From: Flammeovirgaceae bacterium UBA1842
Lineage (GTDB): Bacteria; Bacteroidota; Bacteroidia; Cytophagales; Cyclobacteriaceae
Direction: 5' to 3'
DNA length: 64,000 nucleotides
Assembly: GCA_002338655.1 (NCBI GenBank)
Contig: DDIU01000041.1
Location: forward strand, 43,455 to 107,454
How positions within the stretch are numbered: position 1 is the first letter of the stretch; every line of letters begins with the position of its first letter. Of the stretch, positions 1 through 7,140 are shown in pieces. The notes below the pieces were generated by a model. That model did no database searches. It saw only the letters and a program-made list of their open reading frames with translations, and had not been told where the DNA came from. A program made the position numbers and the translations under genes.

Positions 1-30
1 GTCCACCGTAACCAAACGTACGCCCGCCAT

Positions 31-60
31 TTGACATAGCAATCGTTGGCTTGCCGTACC
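31..60 (-). repeat. Cassette-boundary-like repeat, left copy
   Basis: Read on the minus strand this segment begins GGTACGGCAAGCCAACGATT. A related motif, GGTATGGCAGCCAACAATTC, lies on the plus strand at 637-663. The two copies are inverted relative to each other and bracket the single hypothetical gene at 65-589. The arrangement resembles gene-cassette boundaries, but the window starts too close to this copy to see the full unit, so the cassette idea is inference. Confidence 0.4.
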
Positions 61-64
61 TGTC

Positions 65-589
65 TTACCAGATTAGTTTGTCCAATAGGAATAATAAAGA
101 CCCAATTGCCATTATTCCAAATAATAGTCTGTAGGTTTTAAATCGTCCCGCAATAAGCCCCGCACTAAGAAGAATTTCTTTGTCGTATTTAGTCATTGAG
201 TCGCCAACGCCTATAAAGCCCTTTCTCATTGAATTCAATGTCGCCATTTTGTATTCCATTATTGATTGGCCGTTAACCCCTAACCATTTTAAATTTCTAC
301 CAATAAGGTTTGATGATAATCTAAACTTGTTCCCATTCTTTAACTCAATATAAGTTTGTCCAAAGATTCGATTCTTTATTTCACCAATCGGTTGTCCATT
401 CTTTTTGATAATAACTTTTCTGTCCCAGAAACCAACATTTTTGAATTGAAGGTGGTCGTTGTCAGTGGTGAAACTTGCATTCGAACTAAACTCACTCAAA
501 ACTTTTAAAGTACCTAATGACTTTGCATTAGTCTCAAAGTCAAATCTTAGTCCGCTTAGGTCTGAATTTTTCCATGTTATTGTTTCCAT
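65..589 (-). CDS. Hypothetical protein with C-terminal membrane anchor
   Basis: I do not recognise this 174-residue protein. The ATG at 589 is preferred over an in-frame TTG six bases upstream. The first ~130 residues are polar, predicted beta-rich, and contain short strand-turn-strand segments such as FWDRKVIIKKNGQPIGEIKN. The last ~25 residues (RLLFGIMAIGSLLFLLDKLIW) form one hydrophobic segment, so the protein is probably tail-anchored in the inner membrane. The strand pattern is loosely reminiscent of small tubby/LURP-like folds, but that is a guess. It stands alone, bracketed by inverted repeat motifs at 31-60 and 637-663, and faces the same way as nrdBA upstream of it. It may belong to an accessory cassette. 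Confidence 0.6.
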   Translation of the reverse strand: METITWKNSDLSGLRFDFETNAKSLGTLKVLSEFSSNASFTTDNDHLQFKNVGFWDRKVIIKKNGQPIGEIKNRIFGQTYIELKNGNKFRLSSNLIGRNLKWLGVNGQSIMEYKMATLNSMRKGFIGVGDSMTKYDKEILLSAGLIAGRFKTYRLLFGIMAIGSLLFLLDKLIW

Positions 590-636
590 TGTCAAATTAG
601 TTTTATCTTTAAAATTCTATGTCGTCCGGGTCCCTA

Positions 637-663
637 GGTATGGCAGCCAACAATTCAATATAG
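637..663 (+). repeat. Cassette-boundary-like repeat, right copy
   Basis: The segment begins GGTATGGCAGCCAACAATTC and matches the minus-strand motif at 31-60 apart from a few substitutions and one single-base gap. It lies just upstream of the hypothetical gene at 65-589. The rest of the 590-740 gap is AT-rich and holds nothing else recognisable. Confidence 0.4.
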
Positions 664-740
664 TTATTAACTAATATCGATAGATATAGTTCACGTCTAA
701 AATACAAATGAATATTTAATACTTCACAAAATAGAGGGAT

Positions 741-782
741 AAAAAAATAAACCCCGACATCAGCAAAAGCCGAGTCGGGGTT
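741..782 (-). terminator. Rho-independent terminator of nrdBA
   Basis: On the minus strand an AACCCCGAC / GTCGGGGTT stem (arms near 749-758 and 774-782) with a ~15-nt loop is followed by an almost pure T run (741-748). It lies 30 bases past the nrdA stop codon, correctly placed and oriented to end the nrd transcript. Confidence 0.85.
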
Positions 783-812
783 CATTTTAAACTAAACTAG
801 CAATTAAAATAA

Positions 813-3185
813 TTAACTTCCGCAAGCCTCACAGTCATCTGGGTTATCCAGAGAGCATACCATGTCGGCTTGTTTTTGCTCCAATGTTTTCTGATCGTCT
901 ACAGGTTGCTCCTTAGCGGTTTTGTTTACCGTAAACTGTATCGCACTGGTAGCTGCTTTAGATCTCAAGTAATACATACCTGTCTTCAATCCTTTTTTCC
1001 AGGCATGGAAGTGCATTGATGTAAGCTTACCAAAGTTTGGATCCTGAATGTGGATGTTCATACTCTGGCTTTGGCAGATATAAGCCCCTCTATCAGCAGC
1101 CATGTCTATAATGGTCTTTTGAGAAATCTCCCATACGGTTTTGTATAGGTCCTTGATGTTTTGAGGGATCTCAGGGATATTCTGTACAGAACCGTTCGCT
1201 TCGATCAATCTGTTCTTCATGGTTTCATCCCAAAGGCCAAGCTGAATCAAATCCTTCATCAAGTGTTTGTTTACAATGATGAATTCTCCTGATAATGTTC
1301 TTCTGGTATAGATATTTGAAGTGTAAGGCTCAAAGCACTCATTGTTACCCAATATCTGTGAAGTAGAAGCTGTGGGCATAGGAGCAAGTAACAAAGAGTT
1401 ACGCACACCGTTCTTCTTCACTTCTTTTTTCAGATTATCCCAATCCCATCTTCCGGATTTAGGGGTTACTCCCCACATATCAAACTGGAATATACCTTTA
1501 GAAACAGGTGAACCCTTGAAAGTCTCGTAAGGGCCTTCTTTTTTCGCTAATTCCATAGAGGCGGTCATGGCGGCATGGTATATCGTTTCATGGATATCCG
1601 TATTCAAGCCTTTGGCTTCATCAGATTCAAACGGCATTTTCAACATTAGGAATGTATCTGCCAATCCTTGAATACCAATTCCGATAGGACGGTGACGCAT
1701 ATTTGAATTGCGCGCTTCCTCTACTGGGTAGTAATTCACATCTATAACCTTATTAAGGTTTTTAGTGATCACTTTAGTGATATCATGTAATTTCTGATGG
1801 TCAAAGATGCCTTCTTCAGTTACGAACATAGGCAAAGCAATAGAAGCCAGGTTACATACAGCTACCTCATCAGGTGCAGTATATTCCATGATCTCCGTAC
1901 ACAAGTTACTTGACTTGATCGTTCCTAAGTTCTTTTGGTTTGATTTTTTGTTGGCCGCATCTTTATAAAGCATATAAGGCGTGCCGGTCTCTATTTGAGA
2001 TTCAAGAATTTCGAACCAAAGGTCTTGTGCTTTTATTTGCGTTCTATATTTGCCTTCTTTCTCATACTTGGTGTAGAGTTTTTCGAATTCTTCACCATAT
2101 GCATCTCCTAATCCAGGGCACTCATTAGGGCAGAATAATGACCACATCTCGTTATTCTCAACTCTTTTCATAAATAGATCAGAGATCCACATGGCATAGA
2201 ACAAATCCCTGGCCCGTAACTCTTCCTTACCGTGGTTTTTCTTCAAATCAAGGAATTGGAAGATATCAGCATGCCAAGGCTCTAAATATATGGCAAAACT
2301 TCCTTTACGCTTACCTCCACCTTGATCAACATAACGGGCCGTCATATCGAAATTCCTTAACATAGGAACGATACCATTGGAAACACCACCGGTTCCTTTA
2401 ATGTACGAGCCAGTAGCTCTCACATTGTGAATGCTCAATCCTATACCTCCAGCAGATTGGGAGATTTTAGCGCATTGCTTTAAGGTATCATAGATACCAT
2501 CAATGCTATCATCTTTCATGGTCAACAAGAAACAAGAAGACAACTGTGGTTTTGGGGTACCTGCATTAAACAATGTAGGGGTCGCATGAGTAAACCACTT
2601 TTCTGAGAGCAAATGATATGTTTCAATTGCTGCATCAATATCTTCCATATGGATACCAATGGCCACGCGCATAAGAAGATGCTGAGGGCGCTCTACAATG
2701 TTCCCATCGATTTTCATTAGGTACGAGCGCTCTAAGGTTTTGAATCCGAAGTAGTCGTAACTAAAATCCCTGTCATAAATGATAGTTGAATCCAGTAAAG
2801 CTGCATTCTTTTTGATCACGCCATAAACTTCAGTGGAAAGCAATGGGGCATTTTCTCCGGTCTTTGGATCTACATAGGTGTAAAGCCGCTTCATCGTATT
2901 GCTAAACGACTTGCTGGTCACCTTGTGCAGGTTGGAAATAGCGATCCTGGCAGCAAGCTTGGCAAACTCTGGGTGCTTGGTAGTCAGAGAGGCAGTAGTC
3001 TCTGCAGCCAGATTATCAAGCTCTATGGTGGTTACGCCATCATAGATACCGTTAATTACTTTTTTTGCAATTTCTATTGGCTCGATATAATTCATATCAA
3101 GGCCATAACATAATTTCTCTATACGGGAAGTGATTTTGTCAAATTTTACTGACTCCCGTCTTCCGTCTCTTTTAACTACTAGCAT
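813..3185 (-). CDS. nrdA: Ribonucleoside-diphosphate reductase, class Ia, alpha subunit
   Basis: This is the catalytic large subunit of aerobic ribonucleotide reductase, which reduces NDPs to dNDPs in the cytoplasm. The 790-residue length fits the class Ia family. An N-terminal ATP-cone (about residues 1-95, starting MLVVKRDGRRESVKFD) provides allosteric activity control. Active-site residues are visible: Cys218 in QLSSCFLLTM, the radical-site trio Asn427-Cys429-Glu431 in SSNLCTEIME, and Cys444 in AVCNLAS. The C-terminus ends DDCEACGS, the swinging CxxC pair that accepts electrons from thioredoxin or glutaredoxin. The gene follows nrdB on the same strand with a 41-bp gap and ends at a clear terminator, so the two are probably co-transcribed. 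Confidence 0.97.
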   Translation of the reverse strand: MLVVKRDGRRESVKFDKITSRIEKLCYGLDMNYIEPIEIAKKVINGIYDGVTTIELDNLAAETTASLTTKHPEFAKLAARIAISNLHKVTSKSFSNTMKRLYTYVDPKTGENAPLLSTEVYGVIKKNAALLDSTIIYDRDFSYDYFGFKTLERSYLMKIDGNIVERPQHLLMRVAIGIHMEDIDAAIETYHLLSEKWFTHATPTLFNAGTPKPQLSSCFLLTMKDDSIDGIYDTLKQCAKISQSAGGIGLSIHNVRATGSYIKGTGGVSNGIVPMLRNFDMTARYVDQGGGKRKGSFAIYLEPWHADIFQFLDLKKNHGKEELRARDLFYAMWISDLFMKRVENNEMWSLFCPNECPGLGDAYGEEFEKLYTKYEKEGKYRTQIKAQDLWFEILESQIETGTPYMLYKDAANKKSNQKNLGTIKSSNLCTEIMEYTAPDEVAVCNLASIALPMFVTEEGIFDHQKLHDITKVITKNLNKVIDVNYYPVEEARNSNMRHRPIGIGIQGLADTFLMLKMPFESDEAKGLNTDIHETIYHAAMTASMELAKKEGPYETFKGSPVSKGIFQFDMWGVTPKSGRWDWDNLKKEVKKNGVRNSLLLAPMPTASTSQILGNNECFEPYTSNIYTRRTLSGEFIIVNKHLMKDLIQLGLWDETMKNRLIEANGSVQNIPEIPQNIKDLYKTVWEISQKTIIDMAADRGAYICQSQSMNIHIQDPNFGKLTSMHFHAWKKGLKTGMYYLRSKAATSAIQFTVNKTAKEQPVDDQKTLEQKQADMVCSLDNPDDCEACGS

Positions 3186-3226
3186 AACATGGGGTGGTTT
3201 GGAGGTTATTAATCAAGTTAAAAAAA

Positions 3227-4213
3227 TTAAAAATCTTCATCTAAAGAGAATTTAGGGGTATCATCATTGCCTTTCATCACTCCGGCTTTTTGATAATCAC
3301 CTACCCTTTTCTCAAAAAAATTGGTTTTGCCTTGTAACGAGATCATTTCCATGAAATCGAATGGGTTAGAAGCATTGTATATTTTCTTTCCTATCAATTC
3401 ATTCAATAATCTGTCAGCGACAAACTCTATATATTGACACATGAGCTCAGCGTTCATCCCGATCAGGTTAACAGGCAAAGCATCAGTAACAAATTCTTTT
3501 TCAATAGCAACGGCATCTTTGATGATCCCTATTACGGTATCATCTGATAATCTATTTTCAACATGCTCATTGTATAACAAACAAGCAAAGTCACAGTGTA
3601 ATCCTTCATCACGTGATATTAGCTCATTGGAGAAGGTCAATCCTGGCATTAAACCTCTTTTCTTTAACCAGAATATGGAGCAGAAGCTTCCTGAGAAAAA
3701 GATGCCTTCAACTGCTGCGAATGCAATAAGTCTTTCCTGAAAATTTCCCTCATCTATCCAACGTAATGCCCAGTCTGCTTTTTTCTTCACGCAGTCCATG
3801 GTATCAATGGCATTGAAAAGTTTGTCTTTCTCAACAGTGTCTTTTACATAAGTATCTATTAACAAAGAATAAGTTTCGGAGTGGATATTCTCCATGGCTA
3901 TTTGGAAACCATAGAAAAATTTAGCTTCCGTATATTGTACTTCAGACAGAAAGTGCTCTGCCAGGTTTTCATTTACAATGCCATCACTGGCTGCGAAGAA
4001 GGCAAGTACATGAGAGATGAAATGTCTTTCATTGTCGGTCATGTTTTTCCAGTCCTTCAGGTCTTGACCTAGATCGATTTCCTCAGCCGTCCAGAAACTG
4101 GCTACCGCTTTCTTGTAATACTCCCATATATCATCATGTTGAATTGGGAATAGAACGAATCTATTTTTATTTTCTTGAAGTATTGGTTCGGTTGCGATGG
4201 CTGTTTCACTCAT
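3227..4213 (-). CDS. nrdB: Ribonucleoside-diphosphate reductase, class Ia, beta subunit
   Basis: The small subunit carries the diferric-tyrosyl radical used by NrdA. Numbering from the ATG at 4213 (329 residues), the metal and radical residues are visible: Asp47 in FWTAEEIDL, Glu96 in TEAKFFYGFQ, Tyr101 as the radical tyrosine, and Glu108/His111 in MENIHSE. These match the eukaryote-like class Ia family common in Bacteroidota. Two in-frame upstream starts exist (ATG at 4237, TTG at 4252). I prefer 4213 because the family begins shortly before the conserved KNRFVLFPI block. The gene is first of the nrdB-nrdA pair. No convincing NrdR boxes were found upstream, only an inverted repeat (4329-4355). 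Confidence 0.95.
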   Translation of the reverse strand: MSETAIATEPILQENKNRFVLFPIQHDDIWEYYKKAVASFWTAEEIDLGQDLKDWKNMTDNERHFISHVLAFFAASDGIVNENLAEHFLSEVQYTEAKFFYGFQIAMENIHSETYSLLIDTYVKDTVEKDKLFNAIDTMDCVKKKADWALRWIDEGNFQERLIAFAAVEGIFFSGSFCSIFWLKKRGLMPGLTFSNELISRDEGLHCDFACLLYNEHVENRLSDDTVIGIIKDAVAIEKEFVTDALPVNLIGMNAELMCQYIEFVADRLLNELIGKKIYNASNPFDFMEMISLQGKTNFFEKRVGDYQKAGVMKGNDDTPKFSLDEDF

Positions 4214-4577
4214 TTTGCTCTGATTTTGGACTAACATTTTAAAAGAAATCAACAGATCATAATCTTTTCGCTGATTCTTTGGATTTTTATTGAAATTGAC
4301 TCAAAAAGTTACAAGGGACTGCGAGTCGCTATTGGTTTTGTATTGTCGCCAATAGGTCACACAAATATTAGCAAAGAACATATAAAATCAAAGCAGGGAA
4401 TAAGGAGGGGTGAAGGTTTGTCACAGACTTCATAACTATCTGTAATACAATTAGTTATGGAATATAAATTAAGTTCAACTTGGCCTTAATTGTGTAATTG
4501 AGGGGGATAAAAATATTTGTAAAAGTTTTCCACAAAGGCAAGCACTATTAACAGCCCAATGTGGATATGAACTTACA
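4214..4577. other. Intergenic region upstream of nrdB
   Basis: This ~360-bp gap lies between nrdB (leftward) and a hypothetical gene that also runs leftward. It should hold the nrd promoter. It contains an inverted repeat CTATTGG (4329-4335) / CCAATAG (4349-4355) with arms one to two helical turns apart, a plausible operator. It also contains a DnaA-box-like TTTTCCACA near 4527. No RNA gene or convincing further ORF was seen. Confidence 0.4.
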
Positions 4578-5084
4578 TCATTGAGCTTTATTAAAGAGCC
4601 TTTTTTTAAGCTCATCTGGTATAAAGTTGAGCTGTGGCTGTCCGTCCCCATTAAACCATTCTGATGGGCCATAGTAAGTGGCTGTTCCTGTCGGATCGAT
4701 AAATTTGGTGAACTTCCCGGACCTTAGTCCATTTGAAAGTGCTGCTGATACAGAGCTCCGAACTTTGGATTTATCCAGTTCTTTTTCATTTTTCATAATA
4801 AAGTCAACGGCCTCTTGAGAAGTCACTAATTTCATTCTAAACCCTTGCAAATAGGCTATTTTCTTAGTCCAAGGCCATGATTTGCTGTATGAATTAATGT
4901 TCCAATTTTGATGATCTGATCCTGAATCGTTAAATATGGGAAGGCTGGTTAAATTACTGATGTGATTATCTATTTCTAACATTTCATTTCGGAAGTCCTC
5001 AATTTTTTTGAGCAATAGTTCCTTCCGTTCCATCAACGCTTTAATGTACAAGTCTGCATACTTTTCAGGTACGTTTATTTTCAT
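4578..5084 (-). CDS. Hypothetical coiled-coil / winged-helix-like protein
   Basis: The product has 168 residues. Residues ~15-50 (ALMERKELLLKKIEDFRNEM) form a charged heptad-like helix suggesting a coiled coil. After a Ser/Asn-rich linker, residues ~75-145 (KIAYLQGFRMKLVTSQEAVD onward to TGTATYYGPSEWF) read as a small helical domain ending in a beta wing. That pattern is seen in winged-helix modules that predict regulated protein-protein or DNA contacts. A function is not assigned. It is a single gene, divergent from rplU, with a short repeat cluster in the shared upstream region. The ATG at 5084 directly precedes the conserved-looking KINVPEKYADLYI segment. Confidence 0.6.
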   Translation of the reverse strand: MKINVPEKYADLYIKALMERKELLLKKIEDFRNEMLEIDNHISNLTSLPIFNDSGSDHQNWNINSYSKSWPWTKKIAYLQGFRMKLVTSQEAVDFIMKNEKELDKSKVRSSVSAALSNGLRSGKFTKFIDPTGTATYYGPSEWFNGDGQPQLNFIPDELKKRLFNKAQ

Positions 5085-5135
5085 TGGACGGTTGAAATGC
5101 TGTTTTTAATCATTTTTGGAAGATAATGGAAAAAA

Positions 5136-5174
5136 GCAAGCAATGCAAGCAATATAAGCAAGCAATGTAAGCAA
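5136..5174 (+). repeat. Short GCAAGCAAT repeat cluster
   Basis: The 39-bp tract contains GCAAGCAAT at 5136-5144, again with changes, and exactly at 5158-5166, giving an irregular array of GCAA/GCAAT units. It lies in the gap between the divergent hypothetical gene and rplU, upstream of the rplU promoter. It may be replication slippage or a cluster of protein-binding half-sites. Confidence 0.6.
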
Positions 5175-5246
5175 ACCTTAAAATTTTAGCCAAAATCCAA
5201 GCAGTGGGAGGGTGTGTTAGCGATTAATTCTTTTTCTGCGCACTGA

Positions 5247-5277
5247 TTTGATATTTTAGATTAATCAATTATCTTTG
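5247..5277 (+). promoter_or_regulatory. Bacteroidota-type promoter of rplU-rpmA
   Basis: The -33 element TTTG (5247-5250) and -7 element TATCTTTG (5270-5277) are separated by 19 bp, matching the Bacteroidota consensus TTTG-N19-TAnnTTTG. Transcription would begin near 5283, giving a leader of about 20 nt before the rplU ATG at 5305. Confidence 0.8.
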
Positions 5278-5304
5278 CAGTCCTATTTTTAAAAATAAAG
5301 TATA

Positions 5305-5616
5305 ATGTACGCAATAGTTGACATAGCCGGAAAGCAGTTCAAAGTAACGCAAGACCAGTTCGTTTACGCTCCTTTAATGGAGGGCGAAGAAGGCGCTTCC
5401 GTAGAATTCGACAAAGTGTTATTGGTAGACAATAATGGAAAGGTCGAAATAGGTGCACCCCTAGTTAAAGGTGCTAAGATTTCAGGAAAAATTCTTGGAC
5501 ATGTAAAAGGTGACAAAGTAGTAGTCTTCAAGAAGAAGAGGAGAAAAGGCTACAAAAAGAAGAACGGTCACCGTCAAGATTTCACAAAGGTATTAATCGA
5601 AGGAATTTCTAAATAA
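5305..5616 (+). CDS. rplU: 50S ribosomal protein L21
   Basis: The 103-residue protein has the usual L21 start MYAIVDIAGKQFKV, the central YAPLMEGEEGASVEFDKVLL strand region, and the basic RNA-binding tail KKKRRKGYKKKNGHRQ near residues 76-92. It binds 23S rRNA domains in the large subunit. The gene sits 9 bp upstream of rpmA, the standard L21-L27 pair, and follows a strong promoter. Confidence 0.98.
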   Translation: MYAIVDIAGKQFKVTQDQFVYAPLMEGEEGASVEFDKVLLVDNNGKVEIGAPLVKGAKISGKILGHVKGDKVVVFKKKRRKGYKKKNGHRQDFTKVLIEGISK

Positions 5617-5625
5617 TAGAACAAC

Positions 5626-5886
5626 ATGGCACACAAAAAAGGAGCGGGTAGTTCGAAAAACGGTAGAGAGTCGGAAAGTAAACGACTTGGTGTTAAAATA
5701 TATGGTGGCCAGGCTGCCATTGCAGGAAACATCATCGTAAGACAAAGAGGAACGGCACATCATCCAAGTACAAACGTAGGAATGGGTAAAGATCATACTT
5801 TATTTGCGCTTAAGGATGGAGTAGTAACTTTCAAAAAAGGAAGAAACAACAGGTCTTATGTATCTGTTGAAGAATTTGAGGCTTAA
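5626..5886 (+). CDS. rpmA: 50S ribosomal protein L27
   Basis: The 86-residue protein starts MAHKKGAGSSKNGRESESKR, the conserved L27 N-terminus that reaches the peptidyl-transferase centre, followed by LGVKIYGGQAAIAGNIIVRQ and RGTAHHPSTNVGMGKDHTLF. There is no Firmicutes-type N-terminal extension needing processing. It is second in the rplU-rpmA operon, which ends at the hairpin at 5908-5941. Confidence 0.98.
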   Translation: MAHKKGAGSSKNGRESESKRLGVKIYGGQAAIAGNIIVRQRGTAHHPSTNVGMGKDHTLFALKDGVVTFKKGRNNRSYVSVEEFEA

Positions 5887-5907
5887 TTAATCTCAAATAA
5901 AAATATT

Positions 5908-5941
5908 AAAAAGCCCCTGACGGAAGTCAGGGGCTTTTTTT
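5908..5941 (+). terminator. Terminator after rpmA (bidirectional)
   Basis: AAAAAGCCCCTGAC pairs with GTCAGGGGCTTTTTT around a GGAA tetraloop. The A run on one side and T run on the other allow it to serve both rpmA (plus) and the convergent lipoprotein gene at 5963-6436 (minus). Confidence 0.92.
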
Positions 5942-5962
5942 GTGTGGTGGTGTGTAAACTTA

Positions 5963-6436
5963 TTAATGATAATAAATCTTTAAATAGGAGGCATCGCCAC
6001 TGTAAACAGTAACCCCAGCTTTACTTGAGCGTAATCTAACGCCTAACAAGACATTATTATCAGGAAGTGAAAATTTGAGGTTTCCAGTATTTAACTGGTT
6101 TAATTGATAATTTACTACGCTTGTTAGCTCTGACCCATAAACTTCTTTTCCATCATCAATAATATACAACTGTGCTTGGCATTTTACATCGGCAGATGGG
6201 GTTCTTAACCCCGCTTGGAAAATAATTGAATCGATATTTTGATATTTTGACTTATCAAAATAATTTCTTTGTAAACTAGACGAGAGTTGCCAATCGGGGC
6301 TATTAGTTGAAAGGATACCATTAAAATTTATTGCATCAGATTTACCTTGACTTGTGTTTGGTGATTGCATTCCATCCCCTAGAAGATTACAAGAAGCTAG
6401 ACTTATTAATGTAAAGAAAAATAAAATCTTGAGCAT
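5963..6436 (-). CDS. Hypothetical lipoprotein
   Basis: The 157-residue product begins MLKILFFFTLISLASCNLLG, a signal peptide with lipobox LASC, so Cys16 should be lipidated. The mature part has a Ser/Asn-rich linker (to about residue 45), then a compact predicted beta domain with segments such as IDSIIFQAGLRTPS and NVLLGVRLRSSKAGVTVYSG. I do not recognise the family. It converges on rpmA, sharing its terminator, and is followed upstream by a rhomboid gene in the same orientation with a 69-bp gap. Confidence 0.75.
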   Translation of the reverse strand: MLKILFFFTLISLASCNLLGDGMQSPNTSQGKSDAINFNGILSTNSPDWQLSSSLQRNYFDKSKYQNIDSIIFQAGLRTPSADVKCQAQLYIIDDGKEVYGSELTSVVNYQLNQLNTGNLKFSLPDNNVLLGVRLRSSKAGVTVYSGDASYLKIYYH

Positions 6437-6505
6437 TTTAATTCAGTTATTGTATAAAATATGCCTATATGAACCAAAAAAAGTTCATGTACAATAATAT
6501 ACGAA

Positions 6506-7126
6506 TTAAAACAGAGAAAAGGTTTTTAACTGTTCGATGAAATTAGAAACTACACCGGGTACTGTAATTACTGTAAACACAATCCCAAACAACCCTCCGT
6601 ACAAGTGGGCATCATGATTAATGTTATCCTGTCCGCGTTTGCCCATGTATATGGAATAAATGATGTAAAGTGCTCCCCAAATAAATCCCGGGAAACATAC
6701 AAGGCCATATAAGCACAAATCCCTTGTAGGATCGAATATAATAAAACTGAAAAGTATTGAAGAAACTCCACCCGATGCACCAAGGGCATTGTAATAAGGA
6801 GAATTCTGATTTTTAAAGAAAGAAGGAATATCTGAGACTATAATCCCTAAAAGATACATAGCCACAAAAAGGACTTGGCCAATTACCCCATAAACAGCAC
6901 TATACACTTGTTCGACATATGTACCAAACATGTACAAGACAAACATATTAAACAGCAAATGAATGTAATCACCATGAATAAACCCAGACGTTATAAATCT
7001 GTGATATTCATTATTGCGCTTTATCACATAGGGATTAAAAATCAACTTACCTCTTAGCGAAGCATTCTTAAAAGCATTGATGCTGATAAGAGAAGTAATT
7101 ATTATAATGATTAGGGTTATTGACAT
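6506..7126 (-). CDS. Rhomboid family intramembrane serine protease
   Basis: The 206-residue membrane protein keeps the core rhomboid residues: HLLFN with His56 and Asn60 in the oxyanion/TM2 helix, the GxSG nucleophile motif GASGG with Ser118, and the general base His174 in DAHLYGGLFG. About six hydrophobic segments are visible, the bacterial GlpG-like minimal fold. It is expected to cleave transmembrane helices of other membrane proteins; substrates cannot be inferred. It is 14 bp from the lpd stop and runs in the same direction as lpd, so it could be read through from the oxoglutarate dehydrogenase genes. Confidence 0.9.
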   Translation of the reverse strand: MSITLIIIIITSLISINAFKNASLRGKLIFNPYVIKRNNEYHRFITSGFIHGDYIHLLFNMFVLYMFGTYVEQVYSAVYGVIGQVLFVAMYLLGIIVSDIPSFFKNQNSPYYNALGASGGVSSILFSFIIFDPTRDLCLYGLVCFPGFIWGALYIIYSIYMGKRGQDNINHDAHLYGGLFGIVFTVITVPGVVSNFIEQLKTFSLF

Positions 7127-7140
7127 CTATAAAAGACCAA

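Noticed and set aside
4520..4570. Two DnaA-box-like sequences (TTTTCCACA and a TATCCACA-like site)
   Set aside because: Two weak sites without an AT-rich unwinding region, dnaA or parAB nearby do not support a replication origin.
4475..4672. 65-residue minus-strand frame overlapping the hypothetical gene at 4578-5084
   Set aside because: Half of it overlaps the better-supported gene in another frame, and its sequence shows no domain-like pattern.
5136..5174. Possible CRISPR-like array
   Set aside because: Units are ~9 bp, irregular and lack spacers of constant length; no cas genes are present.
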